Origin: Allomyces arbusculus
Lineage: Eukaryota; Blastocladiomycota; Blastocladiomycetes; Blastocladiales; Blastocladiaceae
Assembly: GCA_027604705.1 (NCBI GenBank)
Contig: JADHYV010000003.1
Span: 911,326 to 975,325 of the forward strand
Direction of reading: 5' to 3'
DNA: 64,000 nucleotides
Shown here: piece by piece, positions 12,138-22,615 of the stretch
Layout of the letters: every line of letters starts with the position of its first letter
How positions within the stretch are numbered: position 1 is the first letter of the stretch
Position numbers and translations under genes: made by a program
Notes under the pieces: generated by a model
Seen by the model: only the letters and a program-made list of their open reading frames with translations
The model's database searches: none
What the model was told of the DNA's origin: nothing

Positions 12138-12700
12138 TCACAGAATGGCATCATCTGTCATGATACAACTTTCCCGGACAAGGCGGTCGCGTACTGCAGC
12201 ACGAACTGGGCTTGGGTCAAAGAGGTCCCGCTCGTCCGCGCCCACTTTGACGCCGAGCTCTCTCAAACGCTCGGCGATGGGAAGAAACCCAACGACGCGA
12301 GTAATATCTGGCGAGCGATGCTGTCCACAAACAGAACCAGAACATGGAGAGTCGGCGCGAGTTGGTGGAGAAGACGCGGATGAACCGCAGCGAGCCAGTC
12401 GAAATGCGCGGTCATGAGATGCGGGAATGGCCGTGCGAGCAGCGTGTCAAAGGCGGAATGGGGTGCTGTCACAACGAGCGTGAGTTTGCGCAATCGCGCA
12501 CGCGGAACTTGTGCCAGCAAGCGCGCCTTGATGCTGTATTTACCGCGACTACTTGCAACAATCGCCAGCTCTTCGAGATTTTGCTGCAACTGCAAAAAGG
12601 TCGCGAGGTTCTCGTGACTCCGATTGAAGACTTCAACAGAGAGGCCGATGGCAGATCGATGGCGACGCTCCCAGTTCAAGTCGCAGTCACACAGTTGTCA
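12138..12700 (-). pseudogene. Frameshifted partial copy of F-box-like family protein
   Basis: The minus strand encodes a clear but incomplete homologue of the intact protein at 15192-13960. Matching segments are VEVFNRSHENLATFLQLQQN (intact: VEVLNRSHEYLVSFLQSQQN), ARLLAQVPRARL, and ADERDLFDPSPVRAA. The first two lie in one frame and the last in another, with the switch near 12315. Only by changing frame there does the text align through FLP to ADERDLF. The N-terminal half, including the F-box, is missing. The copy is in tandem with the intact gene on the same strand. A single sequencing indel could mimic the frameshift but not the missing N-terminus. Confidence 0.8.
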
Positions 12701-13959
12701 AGAGTGACATGAGCGTGAGCGGAAATTGTACGAGATGTGACATGTAAATCCGGCTCACAGGTGCGGGCAGTGCAGATCGGCCGGCGAGTTGTCAGTGCAG
12801 AAGCCCTTTTGACATCTGAAATTCACAACAAGCAAAACGCGACAAATAACGACGCATCAAAAATTGTATCGACATCGAACAACAGCAGGGCCATTCCCTG
12901 CAACAAGCGTGAGATCCACGGCACGAGTCTTGCGCGCGCTGGTCGTGTCGAGCTTTTGAAGCTTGGTGCGCTTGTGGTTGTGATCCAGCACTGGAGGCGC
13001 AGCTGGCTTGGTAGGCAGCACCGCGTCCTTGGGGGTCAGCACACGCTTGGTGACTGGCACAGTTTCGCGGCCAGGAAGGTGCTTGGAACCGATTCGCAAC
13101 ACGACTTTTTCGGCACGCGCGGGTTGAGCGGCCGGTTTCGGTTGGGCGGCGGGATTGTGGCGACCAGTGCGCATGACCGGGTGGAGTAGGTTGGGCGGCT
13201 GGTACAGGCTCAAGACGAAAGACCAGCACTTGCGGGCCGAGGCGCGAGAATCGGGCGAGTCGCCTGCTTGGTAAAGAACGCAGCGTCACTGATAATGTCC
13301 TTGTAATACGCGTCGAGCTCGCGGCGGTGCCAGTGGAACCAAATATGGTTCAGTGCGTCGTCCATAAAGATCCTGTTGGGCGGCAAGACAAACCAAACCA
13401 GCGGGTCAGACAAGTGCGTGGCACGCGAAATCACAACAAAGAGGCTATGAACGATGCATGGCGGCCTCACACACCGCTTCATAGGGTCGACCTCGGCCAA
13501 GCGTGCAAACGTTGGCAAGCGCAGATGTCATGGTCATTTTGGAAGCGACTCGATCCCCAAATTGAACCGTACTGAGGCTCAGCTGGTTTGCGAGATCAGA
13601 CATGACTTCCTGCGACAGAGGCACGACAATCAGTTCCGAAAATATCGGCAGCTCCTTGGTGAGCGTGAAGTAGAGAGAAAATGAAGTGGGAAAGTGCGCA
13701 CGCAATGTCAGTTGGAAGGTGCTGAAGGTGCAAATGAGATCAGCATCAATCAATCAGGAATGGAGCATGGAACAGCAAATGCGGAGCCACAAACCAAATT
13801 GTGTTGGTACAGCCATCACACAGGGGAAGAACATCACAAACAGTGTCACACACTATCTGTCGTCTCAAATGTTTTTCTCCACATATGTCAGTCTCAACAG
13901 GAGGAAGATTACCAGCGACATATCAAGCCATTCCAGTTATATTCATCAGCCTGTGATCA
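12701..13959 (-). other. Possible decayed coding region, unrecognised
   Basis: Two minus-strand frames look non-random: 13518-13210 (containing HLSDPLVWFVLPPN and ELDAYYKDIIS, faintly Tudor-like) and 13213-12857 (Pro/Lys-rich). They cannot be joined by a normal-sized intron with compatible phase, and a third frame at 13753-13445 stops just before the first. This may be a broken gene with frameshifts, or chance. No function is proposed. Confidence 0.22.
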
Positions 13960-15192
13960 TTAAGCCCCCTGCTCAGATGGGCGAAAATAGAAAACGTGTG
14001 TTTGCGTCGATGTACTCGCACTATGAATTTCCACGGTCGAACTTTCCTTGAGAATGCGGTCGCATGCTGCTGCGCGAACTGGACTGGGGTCAAAGAGGTC
14101 GCGCTCATCAGCACACACCATGACACGCAGCTCCTTCAATTTCACAGCGACAGGTAGAAACGCGAGCACGCGAGAGATATCTTGGGAGGCCACACGGTCC
14201 AAGAACACAACTAGAACGTGAAGAGTCGGTGCAAGATGACAAAGCAAGTGTGGGTGGGTTGATGCAAACCAGTCCAGACTGGCAGATGTGAGATGCGGGA
14301 ATGGCAACGCCAGAAGCCCATCAAAGGCAGAATTGGGTGCTGTCACGCCCAGCACGAGGTTGTGCAACCGTGTGCGCGGAACTTGAGCCAGCAGGCGCGC
14401 CTTGAGGTTGTGATGGCGAGAACAGGTAGCATTAATCATCAACTCTTCGAGATTCTGCTGGGACTGCAAAAACGAGACGAGATACTCGTGGCTGCGGTTG
14501 AGGACCTCCACAACAAGGAAAAAATGGCGCAGCGTATGTGGCGGTACAGCAAGGAAGAATCGTGCCCACGTCTTCATGCTGCGAGTGGAGTGATATGATA
14601 GGGTCACATTCAGAGAGACAAGTCGTGGTGAAATAATCTGGACAGAGGGCGGGATACCACGTAGCGCCAATTGAGGACCCATTGTACAGCATCGGAACGG
14701 GAGCAGGGAGCGATAAGGAACCATAGCAAGGTTTGGGCCATCCACACAGGTTGGAAAATCAAGCAACAAGTATGCCCGGCCATCCATATAGGCCATCAGC
14801 GTGCACGCTTGAGGCACAAGAACAGCTGGTGCAAACCGTTTACCAAATGCAACTGGGCCAGTACCATGCGGGCGTCCCAGGTCGAGCTGTGTGGGATTGA
14901 TGATTTGGACCATCATGTTGGAAGGTGTGCCATTGCAACCCATGGTTGCCACCCTTAATGTTGCAAACCGGGTGGCAAGGCGGATGCATGCATCGATGGC
15001 AGGAGCGTAGAGACGAGGCGAGGCGCGGGCAAGCTGGACGAGCACGCCATCGTCAGCAGCATCAAGGAGGCTGGCAATGCGGGTTTGGAGCTCAAAAGGA
15101 AGTAATTCGAGCATCGTGTCTGTGGAGCTGGCAATCAACAACTGCTTGAACGCGTAATTTGCTGCTGCGGCGGGGTCTTGATGCGGCTGCAA
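13960..15192 (-). CDS. F-box-like / LRR-like protein, multigene-family member
   Basis: A single uninterrupted 410-aa frame, unusual here because almost every other gene is intron-rich. Residues 27-66 (LELLPFELQTRIASLLD then LVQLARASPRLYAPAI) fit an F-box-like helix set. The remainder shows repeating leucine-rich stretches such as LPFPHLTSASLDWFAS and HLAPTLHVLVVFLD, as in F-box proteins that present substrates to SCF ubiquitin ligases. Two broken paralogues lie in this window (12138-12700 and about 45690-46247). GC content is lower than in the housekeeping genes. Start could also be the internal Met27. The SCF role is inference from the fold. Confidence 0.7.
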   Translation of the reverse strand: MQPHQDPAAAANYAFKQLLIASSTDTMLELLPFELQTRIASLLDAADDGVLVQLARASPRLYAPAIDACIRLATRFATLRVATMGCNGTPSNMMVQIINPTQLDLGRPHGTGPVAFGKRFAPAVLVPQACTLMAYMDGRAYLLLDFPTCVDGPNLAMVPYRSLLPFRCCTMGPQLALRGIPPSVQIISPRLVSLNVTLSYHSTRSMKTWARFFLAVPPHTLRHFFLVVEVLNRSHEYLVSFLQSQQNLEELMINATCSRHHNLKARLLAQVPRTRLHNLVLGVTAPNSAFDGLLALPFPHLTSASLDWFASTHPHLLCHLAPTLHVLVVFLDRVASQDISRVLAFLPVAVKLKELRVMVCADERDLFDPSPVRAAACDRILKESSTVEIHSASTSTQTHVFYFRPSEQGA

Positions 15193-15897
15193 ACACTCGT
15201 GCAGCGAAATGGATGTTGAGAAAAAAGTGGAGAGAAGGGCGTTTCAGCCGAGTACCGCCAGTTTTTGAACGACACGAAATGGCCCGTCGCCTCGAAAATC
15301 GCACGTGCCAGAGCGTGTCAACAAAGCTAAATTTTAAAATCTTCGAATGCCGTAGCAAGCGGCGTAGGTCGGAGTGGCTAGTTACTACGCAGTCCATATT
15401 GACGTCTACGACCTGGATTCAAACCATACCCCGGGCGTGTCTGTGACCTTGGCCTGGCTCACCACTGGGGCTGCTTGATGTTTTGGATGGGAGATGCGCT
15501 GTCTCAACCCACCCCTTTAGAACAACAGTGAGCGACAGTGAGCGAAGCACATCACGATGGCCTCGCACTCCCATCAACCAGTTCCTGTGTGCGCGTTTCG
15601 TTCGGACTGATGTCAAGTCTGATTCACCCCGCTTGCACGACGTGGACGCAGGCCGAGCTTGCAGCGCCCTGACGAGATCCTCAAAACAGACATATCCTTC
15701 CACAGCTGCTCCGTCGACATGCAAGCGCTCTGACATGCAAGCACTCGCCGCACACATGACCCCAATGTCTATGCATGACGAAGGTCGACTGACGCTCAAT
15801 GCCGTGCCGCTGTCACAATCGTCGCAACCACGACCATCACTGACGCCAACGCGACCGTCTCGGCGACCGTCTCCGCGTCGCGTGCCAAGATCGCCGC
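15193..15897. other. Gap between F-box-like gene and FAS remnant
   Basis: About 700 nt with an A/T-richer part (15300-15400) and no convincing gene. The 159-codon plus frame at 15483 shows no family features. Confidence 0.4.
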
Positions 15898-18800
15898 TTG
15901 CCGGCCACTTTCAAGGCGCTCATGGCCGATTTCCACCGCCAATACCTCACGACCTCGAATAAGGTGCACATGGCCACGCGCGACCCCGTCGGTTTTCCGA
16001 CCGAGACGGGCGACGACGACACGAGCCCGCAGGTGCTCGCCTTAAACTACGCCGCTGTCGAAACGCTCACCCGGTTCCTGCCCGCCGGTGAGGCCGCTGA
16101 CGCGCTCGCCAAACTCACCAAGCCCATAACGCCCGCGTTCTTCTGCACGCCGCTGCAGGGGCAAAAGCCTGCGGCGGCACTCTCTGTCTTTGCCGTGTTT
16201 GGCGGCCAGGACACTCGACCGCGTATCTGGACAAATCGCGCGAAAGCGAGGCCGTTTATGGCACGCCGATCCGCGCGCTCGTGGATGCGGTCGATGCGCA
16301 CTTGGCCAAGCTGCTGCAGTCGAGACAAGCCAAAGTGTTCACGAACGGCCGAGCGTGCGCAACTGGCTCGACCGGCCAGCGCGTGCGCCCGACGCAGATT
16401 ATTTGGTTGCCGCGCTTGTGTCGATGCCGCTGATTGCGCTCACACAGTTCGTGTGGTACCTGGTCATGGTCACTTCCCTTAGTTCGACGTTTGCCGACGC
16501 GCGGAAACGGTGGTTTATTGGCTCTTTTTGAATCACGTTCGACCGTGCTCTCTCGCTCGTCGTGTCGAGCTGTGATGCTAACCACTGGTGATGCGACTCC
16601 AATTTTTAGCTGCCTTGGGTCACCCGCAGGGCATGATTCCCGCAGTGGCCCTCGCCGCGTCCGACTCGGAATCGGCATTCCTCGCTAACACGCTGCAGGT
16701 ATTGACGCTGCTCTTCCATTTTGGCACGCAAGCGACGCTCGCCTTCCCGCCGACGTCGGTCCCGCCGCGCGTGACCGCTGACTTCGAAGAAATCGGCGAG
16801 GGCATCCTCTCCGCCACTGCAGTCGACCGCGTGCGCGACCTCGTGCAGGACAAGGCGTTGGGCGTCACGTTCCTCGCCAAGGACTTGCCGTGCCCGTGTT
16901 CGCCACGTCGGGCAAGGACCTGCGGATGTTGGACGGTGCCGATCTCGTCGTGTTCCTCGCCGACGAGATATGTACGCGCGCGGTCGACTGGGAATCGCGA
17001 CAGTGTTCAAGCCGACGACTCACTTTGTCGATTTCGGCCCCAGCGGCGCGTCGAGTGTCGTCGATCTGATTCATGGCAACAAGGAAGGGTCCGGCGCACA
17101 AATCATTCTCGCGTTGGTTTTTAACAACGTTTCGGGTATGCTCGGGCGGCTGGCGCTGCTTGACGCGAGCCGCGACATGATCCCATACGCGCTGCACTGG
17201 GCCAAGGAACACCGCCCGCAGCTTGTCGAGGTCGGCGACGTCGTGCACCTCGACACCAAGTTCACGCGACAGATTGGGCGCCCGCCCGTCATGGTCGCGG
17301 GTATGACGCCGACCACTGTCTCGGCGCAGATTGTGTCAGCCACGCTCAATGCGGGTTACCATGCGGAACTCGCTGGCGGCGGCCACTTCACCGAGGCCAT
17401 GCTGCGGGACAAGGTCAAGGATAACATGACGCAGGTCGTTCCGGGCAACGCGATCACGATCAACATGAAGTTTATGAACCCGCGGGAGTGGGCGTTCCAG
17501 TACCCGCTCGTCCAGGCGCTGCGCCGCGAAGGGTTTCCGGTCGGGGGTTTGTGTCGCCGCCGGTGTCCCGCCGTTCGAGGCTAGCGAGATTCTCACGTCG
17601 CTCGCGGCGTGCAGGGATCAAGCACGTTGCGTTCAAGCCCGGTTAGGCCGACGCGATCATGCAGGTCGTGTGCATTGACGAGGCGCACCTGAACATGCCG
17701 ATCCTGTAGCAGTGGGCCGGCGGCCGCGCCGGTGGGCACCGCTTGTTCGAGAACATGCACGCGCTGTTGCTCGAGCACTACGCAGCGATTCGCTGGCGCA
17801 AGAACATTGAGCTCGTGGCTGGGTCCGGGCTCGGTGGGGTCCAGGACACGCTGCCGGACCTGATGGGCGACTGGGTGCAGGCCTATGCGCGGCCCGCGAT
17901 GCCGTTTGACGCGGTCCTGTTTGGCTCGCGCATGCTCTTCGCCAAGGAGGCGCAGACGTCGGATGCCGCCAAGGACCTGATCGTGTCGTGCCCGGGAATC
18001 AACGACGAGACCGGCTGGGAAAATGCTTATGTCAAGCCGACGGGTGGCATTCCACGCGGCGTCACCATGTACGCGTTGCATGCAACTACGGGCACGATCA
18101 AGCAGCTCTACAAGGAGCAAGCCCTAGCAGTGGGTCATGTCGTGTGTTCGAGTGTCCGTCTCGGGGGACTACAACCTGATCCACACGGCGCCGCTGCTTA
18201 CTGACTTAGCGGGCCCCGACGCGATCACGCACGGCATGTGGACGTCGGCGCTCACGCGTCGCTGGGCCAAGCTCTATGCGGCCGAGAACCAGCCGCAGCG
18301 TGTGGTCTTGTTTGCCGTCGACTCTGTCGACGTGCCTGCCCAGCATGGAGCTCACGACGACGCTGCGCCACAACGACATGCAAAAACGGCCACAAGATCA
18401 TTGAAGTGACCGGCTCGACTGACCGCGCGATCGTCAAGGGCACCGCGCACGTTGTGCGGGCCCTGTCGTGCTTTGTCTTCACGGGCTAAGGGTCGCAGGA
18501 AGTCGGCATGAGCATGGACCTGACGAGGCATCGCCCGTCACACGCGAGGTTTGGGACTGCGCCAACAGCCGGTTCAAGTTCGAGTACAGATTCTCCACAT
18601 TGGAGATTGTGTGGTCGAACCCCAGGTCCATGAGGATACATTGTGGTGGGCCGCGCGGGCGCAACATTCACGCCAATTTCAGCAGCATGATCTACGACGC
18701 CATCGATCCAGAGCCGGGCAAGGTTGCGACCAAGTCGCACTTCCCCACGATTGGCGAGCACACTGGGTCCTGCACGTTCACGGCGCCACAGGGCTGCTGT

Positions 18801-18990
18801 ACGTGATGCAGTTCACGCAGCTGGCATTGACGCTCGTGGAAAAGGCCGCGTTTGCCGGCATGGAAGCGCACGGTCTGGTACCGCCGGACTGCCCGTTCGT
18901 GGGCCTCAGCGTACGGTGCACACTATCTGGCGCGTGCTGCAGCCGGCCCGATTCGTGATGCACTGACGCGTGGGCCGCACCAGACTTCGC
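15898..18990 (+). pseudogene. Decayed fatty acid synthase beta subunit (FAS1)
   Basis: Fragments of fungal FAS beta appear in the correct order but in changing frames. The acetyltransferase domain (FAVFGGQ near 16200; RNWLDRPARAPDADYL near 16360; AALGHPQGMIPAVALAASDS at 16610) comes first. The enoyl reductase follows (HFVDFGPSGASS; GRPPVMVAGMTPTTVSA; AELAGGG; LVAGSGLGG; MPFDAVLFGSRM). Next is part of the dehydratase (SGDYNLIHT; ITHGMWTSA), then the malonyl/palmitoyl transferase start ([22 protein letters not shown]). In-frame stops interrupt conserved blocks at 17644 (TAG), 17707 (TAG) and 18487 (TAA, where FTGQGSQE is expected). The acetyltransferase nucleophile Ser of GHSQG is Pro (codon 16624-16626) and the transferase GHSLGE motif is unreadable. 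At about 3.1 kb it is half the usual 6 kb length. Confidence 0.92.
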
Positions 18991-19173
18991 CCACACTTCT
19001 TCGCTCCCTCGCTCCCAATTTTCAGATTTGGCTTTGCGCTGGTTTGTTGAGCATCATATATTGTTACTGCGTCCCTCTGATCGTCCTGGCTGTCGCCTAT
19101 AACTGGTCAGGCAAAAAGGCACAGCGTGAGCAGGCAGCACGGTTGGACCCAGTCGCTTCATTTCTACTCGCGA

Positions 19174-19194
19174 CCCCCCCCCCCCCCCCCCCCC
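19174..19194. repeat. C21 homopolymer
   Basis: An uninterrupted run of 21 C on the plus strand, shortly before an alternating TA tract at about 19228-19239, between the FAS remnant and the CDT1 pseudo-copy. Confidence 0.9.
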
Positions 19195-19252
19195 AAAGAG
19201 CATGACACCGCAAAGCCGGCCAGACAGTATATATATATAGTTCGGACAGGTA

Positions 19253-20033
19253 TCAAGGTTCAGTCTTGTGAGTTTTGCCTGAGGTAATCAGAATGCGCCG
19301 GAGTTTTCTGACGTGGCGATCATCCATCGCCGCTGTCTGCTGCTGCGGCATGCCTATCGTCGGCTTGACCGTGTCACTCCCCGACAGCACGACGCCCTCG
19401 GCAGGCCCCACTGCCGCCGACCCAACTGGTGCCGCCACCGCCGCCGTCGACGACGAGCCGGCCTCGCCACCCTCACTGGTCCCGGTATTCGCAAACTTAG
19501 CCGCGAGCGCCTGCTGCGCCTGCGCGATCATCAGCTTGACCGTCGCCTGGGCGGCCGGCGCGATCCGCACAAACTTCTTGACGCCAATCTCTACGACGTT
19601 GCACCAGGCCGGCACTGTTTTGGTGAGCAAATGCTGGTACTTGGTCGCCATCTGCAACGACATGGGCGCATGCGCCGTTGCGGGATATCATAGGCGAGGA
19701 ATTCCGGTTTCGAGACGACCTCCCGCTCCTCTTCCGAAACGTCCTCGTCGTCGTCCTCGTCGCGAGGGGCGGTGGTGATCGATGGGCGCGAGGTGGCCGA
19801 GGTCGGACACGACGTGGCAATATTCAGGGTAGGGCGCGGTGTGACGTCGGTGGTCGTCGTCGCAGGGGCTGCGAGGGCCGCAAGGGCTGCGAGGGAAGCA
19901 AGGGCTGCAGGGCGGGGGTGTTGGCGGACGTGAGCTGAGCGGGGGATGATCGGCGCTTCTTGGACTCGAGGGCTCGATTGATGATGGCGAGCGCAAGCGC
20001 GCTCCGCGTGCCTCGGTTGGCCGGGGTCGCCAT
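19253..20033 (-). pseudogene. Internally deleted copy of CDT1
   Basis: On the minus strand this stretch matches the intact CDT1 gene at 39368-41926 in three blocks. They are a Thr/Pro-rich part (ATTTTDVTPRP, SCPTSATSRPS), the acidic block EEEREVVSKPEFLAYDIPQRR, and the C-terminal winged helix (MSLQMATKYQHLLTKTVPAW, NVVEIGVKKFVRIAPAAQA). The geminin-binding winged helix between blocks 1 and 2 is gone. About 630 nt are missing between blocks 2 and 3, where the frame also changes (junction near 19665-19690). The C-terminus diverges after the Ala-rich tail. A short frame from the ATG at 20033 could still be translated. The copy is 19 kb from its parent and in opposite orientation. Confidence 0.9.
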
Positions 20034-20041
20034 GGCTGCGA

Positions 20042-20059
20042 GGGGGGGGGGGGGGGGGG
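20042..20059. repeat. G18 homopolymer
   Basis: Eighteen consecutive G immediately upstream (on the minus strand) of the first ATG of the CDT1 pseudo-copy. Confidence 0.9.
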
Positions 20060-20374
20060 CGGGGGCTGATGCTGGCAGGGGTATTTCGTGGCGAGTAGCT
20101 GGCAGCGGCGAGGAGCGGCAAGGAGGAAGTGGTTTGCTTGGTTTGGCCGATGTTGGCGTGGACGTGCAGCTGAAGAGGGGTTTTCTGAAACCCCCAAACC
20201 ACCGATTGCACTCGGTGCCGTGCAAGGGCAAGAAGAATGAAACCTATGTAAATCAGCATCCACTGCCTCTTCGAGCAAGCGTGGTATGGGTTGGACACAA
20301 CGGTAGGCCCGTATACACTGTCCCTGATCTCCATTTTTTTAAAGCGCGACTTGCTGCAACCTTTTCCACCAATC

Positions 20375-21204
20375 ATGTCCACCTCAACCAACGCCGCATT
20401 CCACCCGTCCGCGGCCCCTGTACCGAGCATGTCGCCAGGCCCAATACCAACCGGCGCGCCCAGCTCGAGCCCACCCACGTCCTCGTCGCCAACTCCAGCG
20501 CCCACATCGCGATTCCATGCGCTTCACCGCGCGCGCGGCGCCGGCTCCCTCTCCACCACCGCGCACCGCGACCGGACACGTCAACGCGCGCGAGACCAAG
20601 CGCGTGCGGCTCGTGCGGCATTACAGGACCGCGCGCGCGAAGCCGCGACGGGGACGTCGTTGGCGCAGCAAGCGGTGAGTATGTTCTTGTCCGTCCGCAC
20701 GATCGTGCGCGAGACGCGATGGCGCAGGGGGGGAACTGATACGTGTCGCTTGTTGCGATGTAGGCATTCCGCTCAGTCGTCGATGCGTACTGGGACGCGT
20801 TTGCTGCCGACGAGCACGCGTTCTTGTCACTGGACGACTTGGCCGACCTCGAGGCCGAATTCCGCGCGGAACTCGACACCGGCGAGGAGATCGAGATTGA
20901 CGACAGAAGAAGCCGCAGTTGGGGAATTCCATCGTCCTCCCCCGCCGCCGCGTCGAGCGAGCCGCTCCCGTGCCTATTGTGCGATGCGCGCGCAATGACG
21001 CAGGTGGGCGGAGACCTCGTGTGCCGCGCGTGCCATTCTCACGTGTCCGCTGGGATCTCGTACGACACGGCGCGCAATGTGCTGGATCAGGCGGAGATGG
21101 CGCACGGGATGGCGTGTCCGGGCACGTTGGTCCGTGGGTACCACCCAGAGGAGGGGTTCGTCGCGCAGTGTATGACGTGTGGGGCCGGGGAAGTCTTGTT
21201 TTGA
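20375..21204 (+). CDS. RPA-interacting protein (RPAIN/RIP-alpha family)
   Basis: Exons 20375-20674 and 20764-21204 give 246 aa; the intron has a GTGAGT donor. The family carries replication protein A into the nucleus. The middle segment AFRSVVDAYWDAF followed by LDDLADLEAEFRAEL corresponds to the EEW and EELAVLEEIQQEL region of the human protein. The C-terminal zinc-binding domain is complete: CLLC, VCRAC, an H/CPGTL segment, then CMTC near the end, matching the C-X2-C layout of RPAIN. The N-terminal 70 residues are Pro/Ser/Arg-rich and unconserved. Its stop lies 120 nt from the stop of the convergent membrane-protein gene. Confidence 0.82.
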
Positions 21205-21324
21205 ATACCAACAACAATTTTGGTACGATTTTGGTGTCCGAATTGTTATTTTGCTCGAGGTCCACGATGAGCAAAAATTGATTTCTCAAGTCCTTTTAAT
21301 GACACGCCCCGTTCCACCGCCACT

Positions 21325-22615
21325 TCAAAACACGCCGACGTGATCGGACGACGTGTGCAGCTCACCCATCGACGACGAATTGGTCGTGCCCGTTGCCGGC
21401 ACGGCCGTCGTCCCACGCAACCCGCTCGGCGTCTGCGTCTGCTGTTTTTCTCCGACGCCGCCGTGAATATGAATCACGGATAATGGCACGTCGTGCAAGT
21501 GCGACGGCCCGCCACCGGCGTGCATGTGCGACGCGATCGGTGCCGCATATGATGCCTTGACTTTCTTCTTCAGCATCCTGCTCAAAGTAAGAAGGAAGTA
21601 ACAGAAGAACCGCATGCGAATCGACTCGGCAATGTAGACACTGACTGTGGGCAGCGGCGCGGTCAGGATGAGAAAAATGGTGGAGGTGAGAGGGAGAGAA
21701 ACGTACCCCATTGCGGGTCAAAGTCGGCCGCTTGCACAATCGCATTGGCCACAATCATGAGCACGCATTCGAGGCCGAGCACCCACCGCACGTTGCCAAG
21801 CAATTCGTGAAAGTTTTTGCGCAGCTCGTGGCCCGATTTGCCGCCAATGGATCGCAGGACGGCAATAAACCCGAGCGAAATACCGAGGTTTACGAGCGAG
21901 TCGTACACCGACCAGGCTAACCGGGTGGACAAGTTGCGTGAGAGCGTATTCGAAGAGATAAGGGTGGTCTGATGCGGGGGCGGTGGTGGACGCACCAGAA
22001 AAGAGCACGTCGACGAGCGGCAACTGCTCTTCGCCGTTGGCGCCATACGTGATATACGTGTAGGCGAACATGGCGTTGTTGGCTGTGCACAACAGGATGC
22101 TGATACCCGTCAGGGCGAGCAATGCCTTGGTGAGCGTAGGCATTTGGATCATCCCGACCGAGTGGAATCTGGTCGTGAGAGGCGACAGTAAGACCCGGAA
22201 GCTGCAGCGTATCCTCAACTGTTTCCCAATATCGTACCGCGCCATGTTGAGCCCCACAAACCCGCACCCGCCGACCCACGCGAACAGTACCCCAAGTGCC
22301 TGGAGTAGTGCCGAATCCTTGGTGTGCGCGTCGCCCGCAAACCCAATGGCCAAGTCGAGAATGTGCGCGACGGCAATGATACCGAGCAACACATAGTAAA
22401 TGGACCTGCCGGCGCGGCGGTAAAGCGTCACGGCCGTGGTCAAGGTGCTCACGTCAATGGCGACGCAAATGCCGAGGCCAAACGAGATGGCCGAAAACTT
22501 GAAGACGGGCTATCGACGCGGTGACGGGACGGCGGACGTGATCAGATACGAATATCGGACCGGCACGACGGTGCTGAGCATGGCATTGCGCGCGGACCTC
22601 GGATGCGTCGGCCAT
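21325..22615 (-). CDS. Seven-transmembrane protein with cytoplasmic His-rich tail
   Basis: Five exons (22615-22598, 22509-22238, 22168-21996, 21916-21707, 21644-21325) yield 330 aa with no stop. Seven hydrophobic segments can be read: FSAISFGLGICVAI, IYYVLLGIIAVAHILDLAIGF, ALGVLFAWVGGCGFVGL, ALLALTGISILLCTANNAMFAY, YDSLVNLGISLGFIAVL, WVLGLECVLMIVANAIVQA, and IRMRFFCYFLLTL. A basic KKK follows the last helix, then a tail of about 85 residues rich in His, Gly, Thr and Ser. The topology suits a G-protein-coupled-receptor-like or similar heptahelical protein, but I do not recognise a defined family. The first exon is six codons (MADASE), chosen because its 88-nt intron fits phase and length; the start is the weakest point. 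Confidence 0.7.

Noticed and set aside
15350-15425. Possible tRNA with GGATTCAAACC T-loop-like sequence
   Set aside because: T-stem and acceptor pairing fail and no anticodon stem can be drawn.
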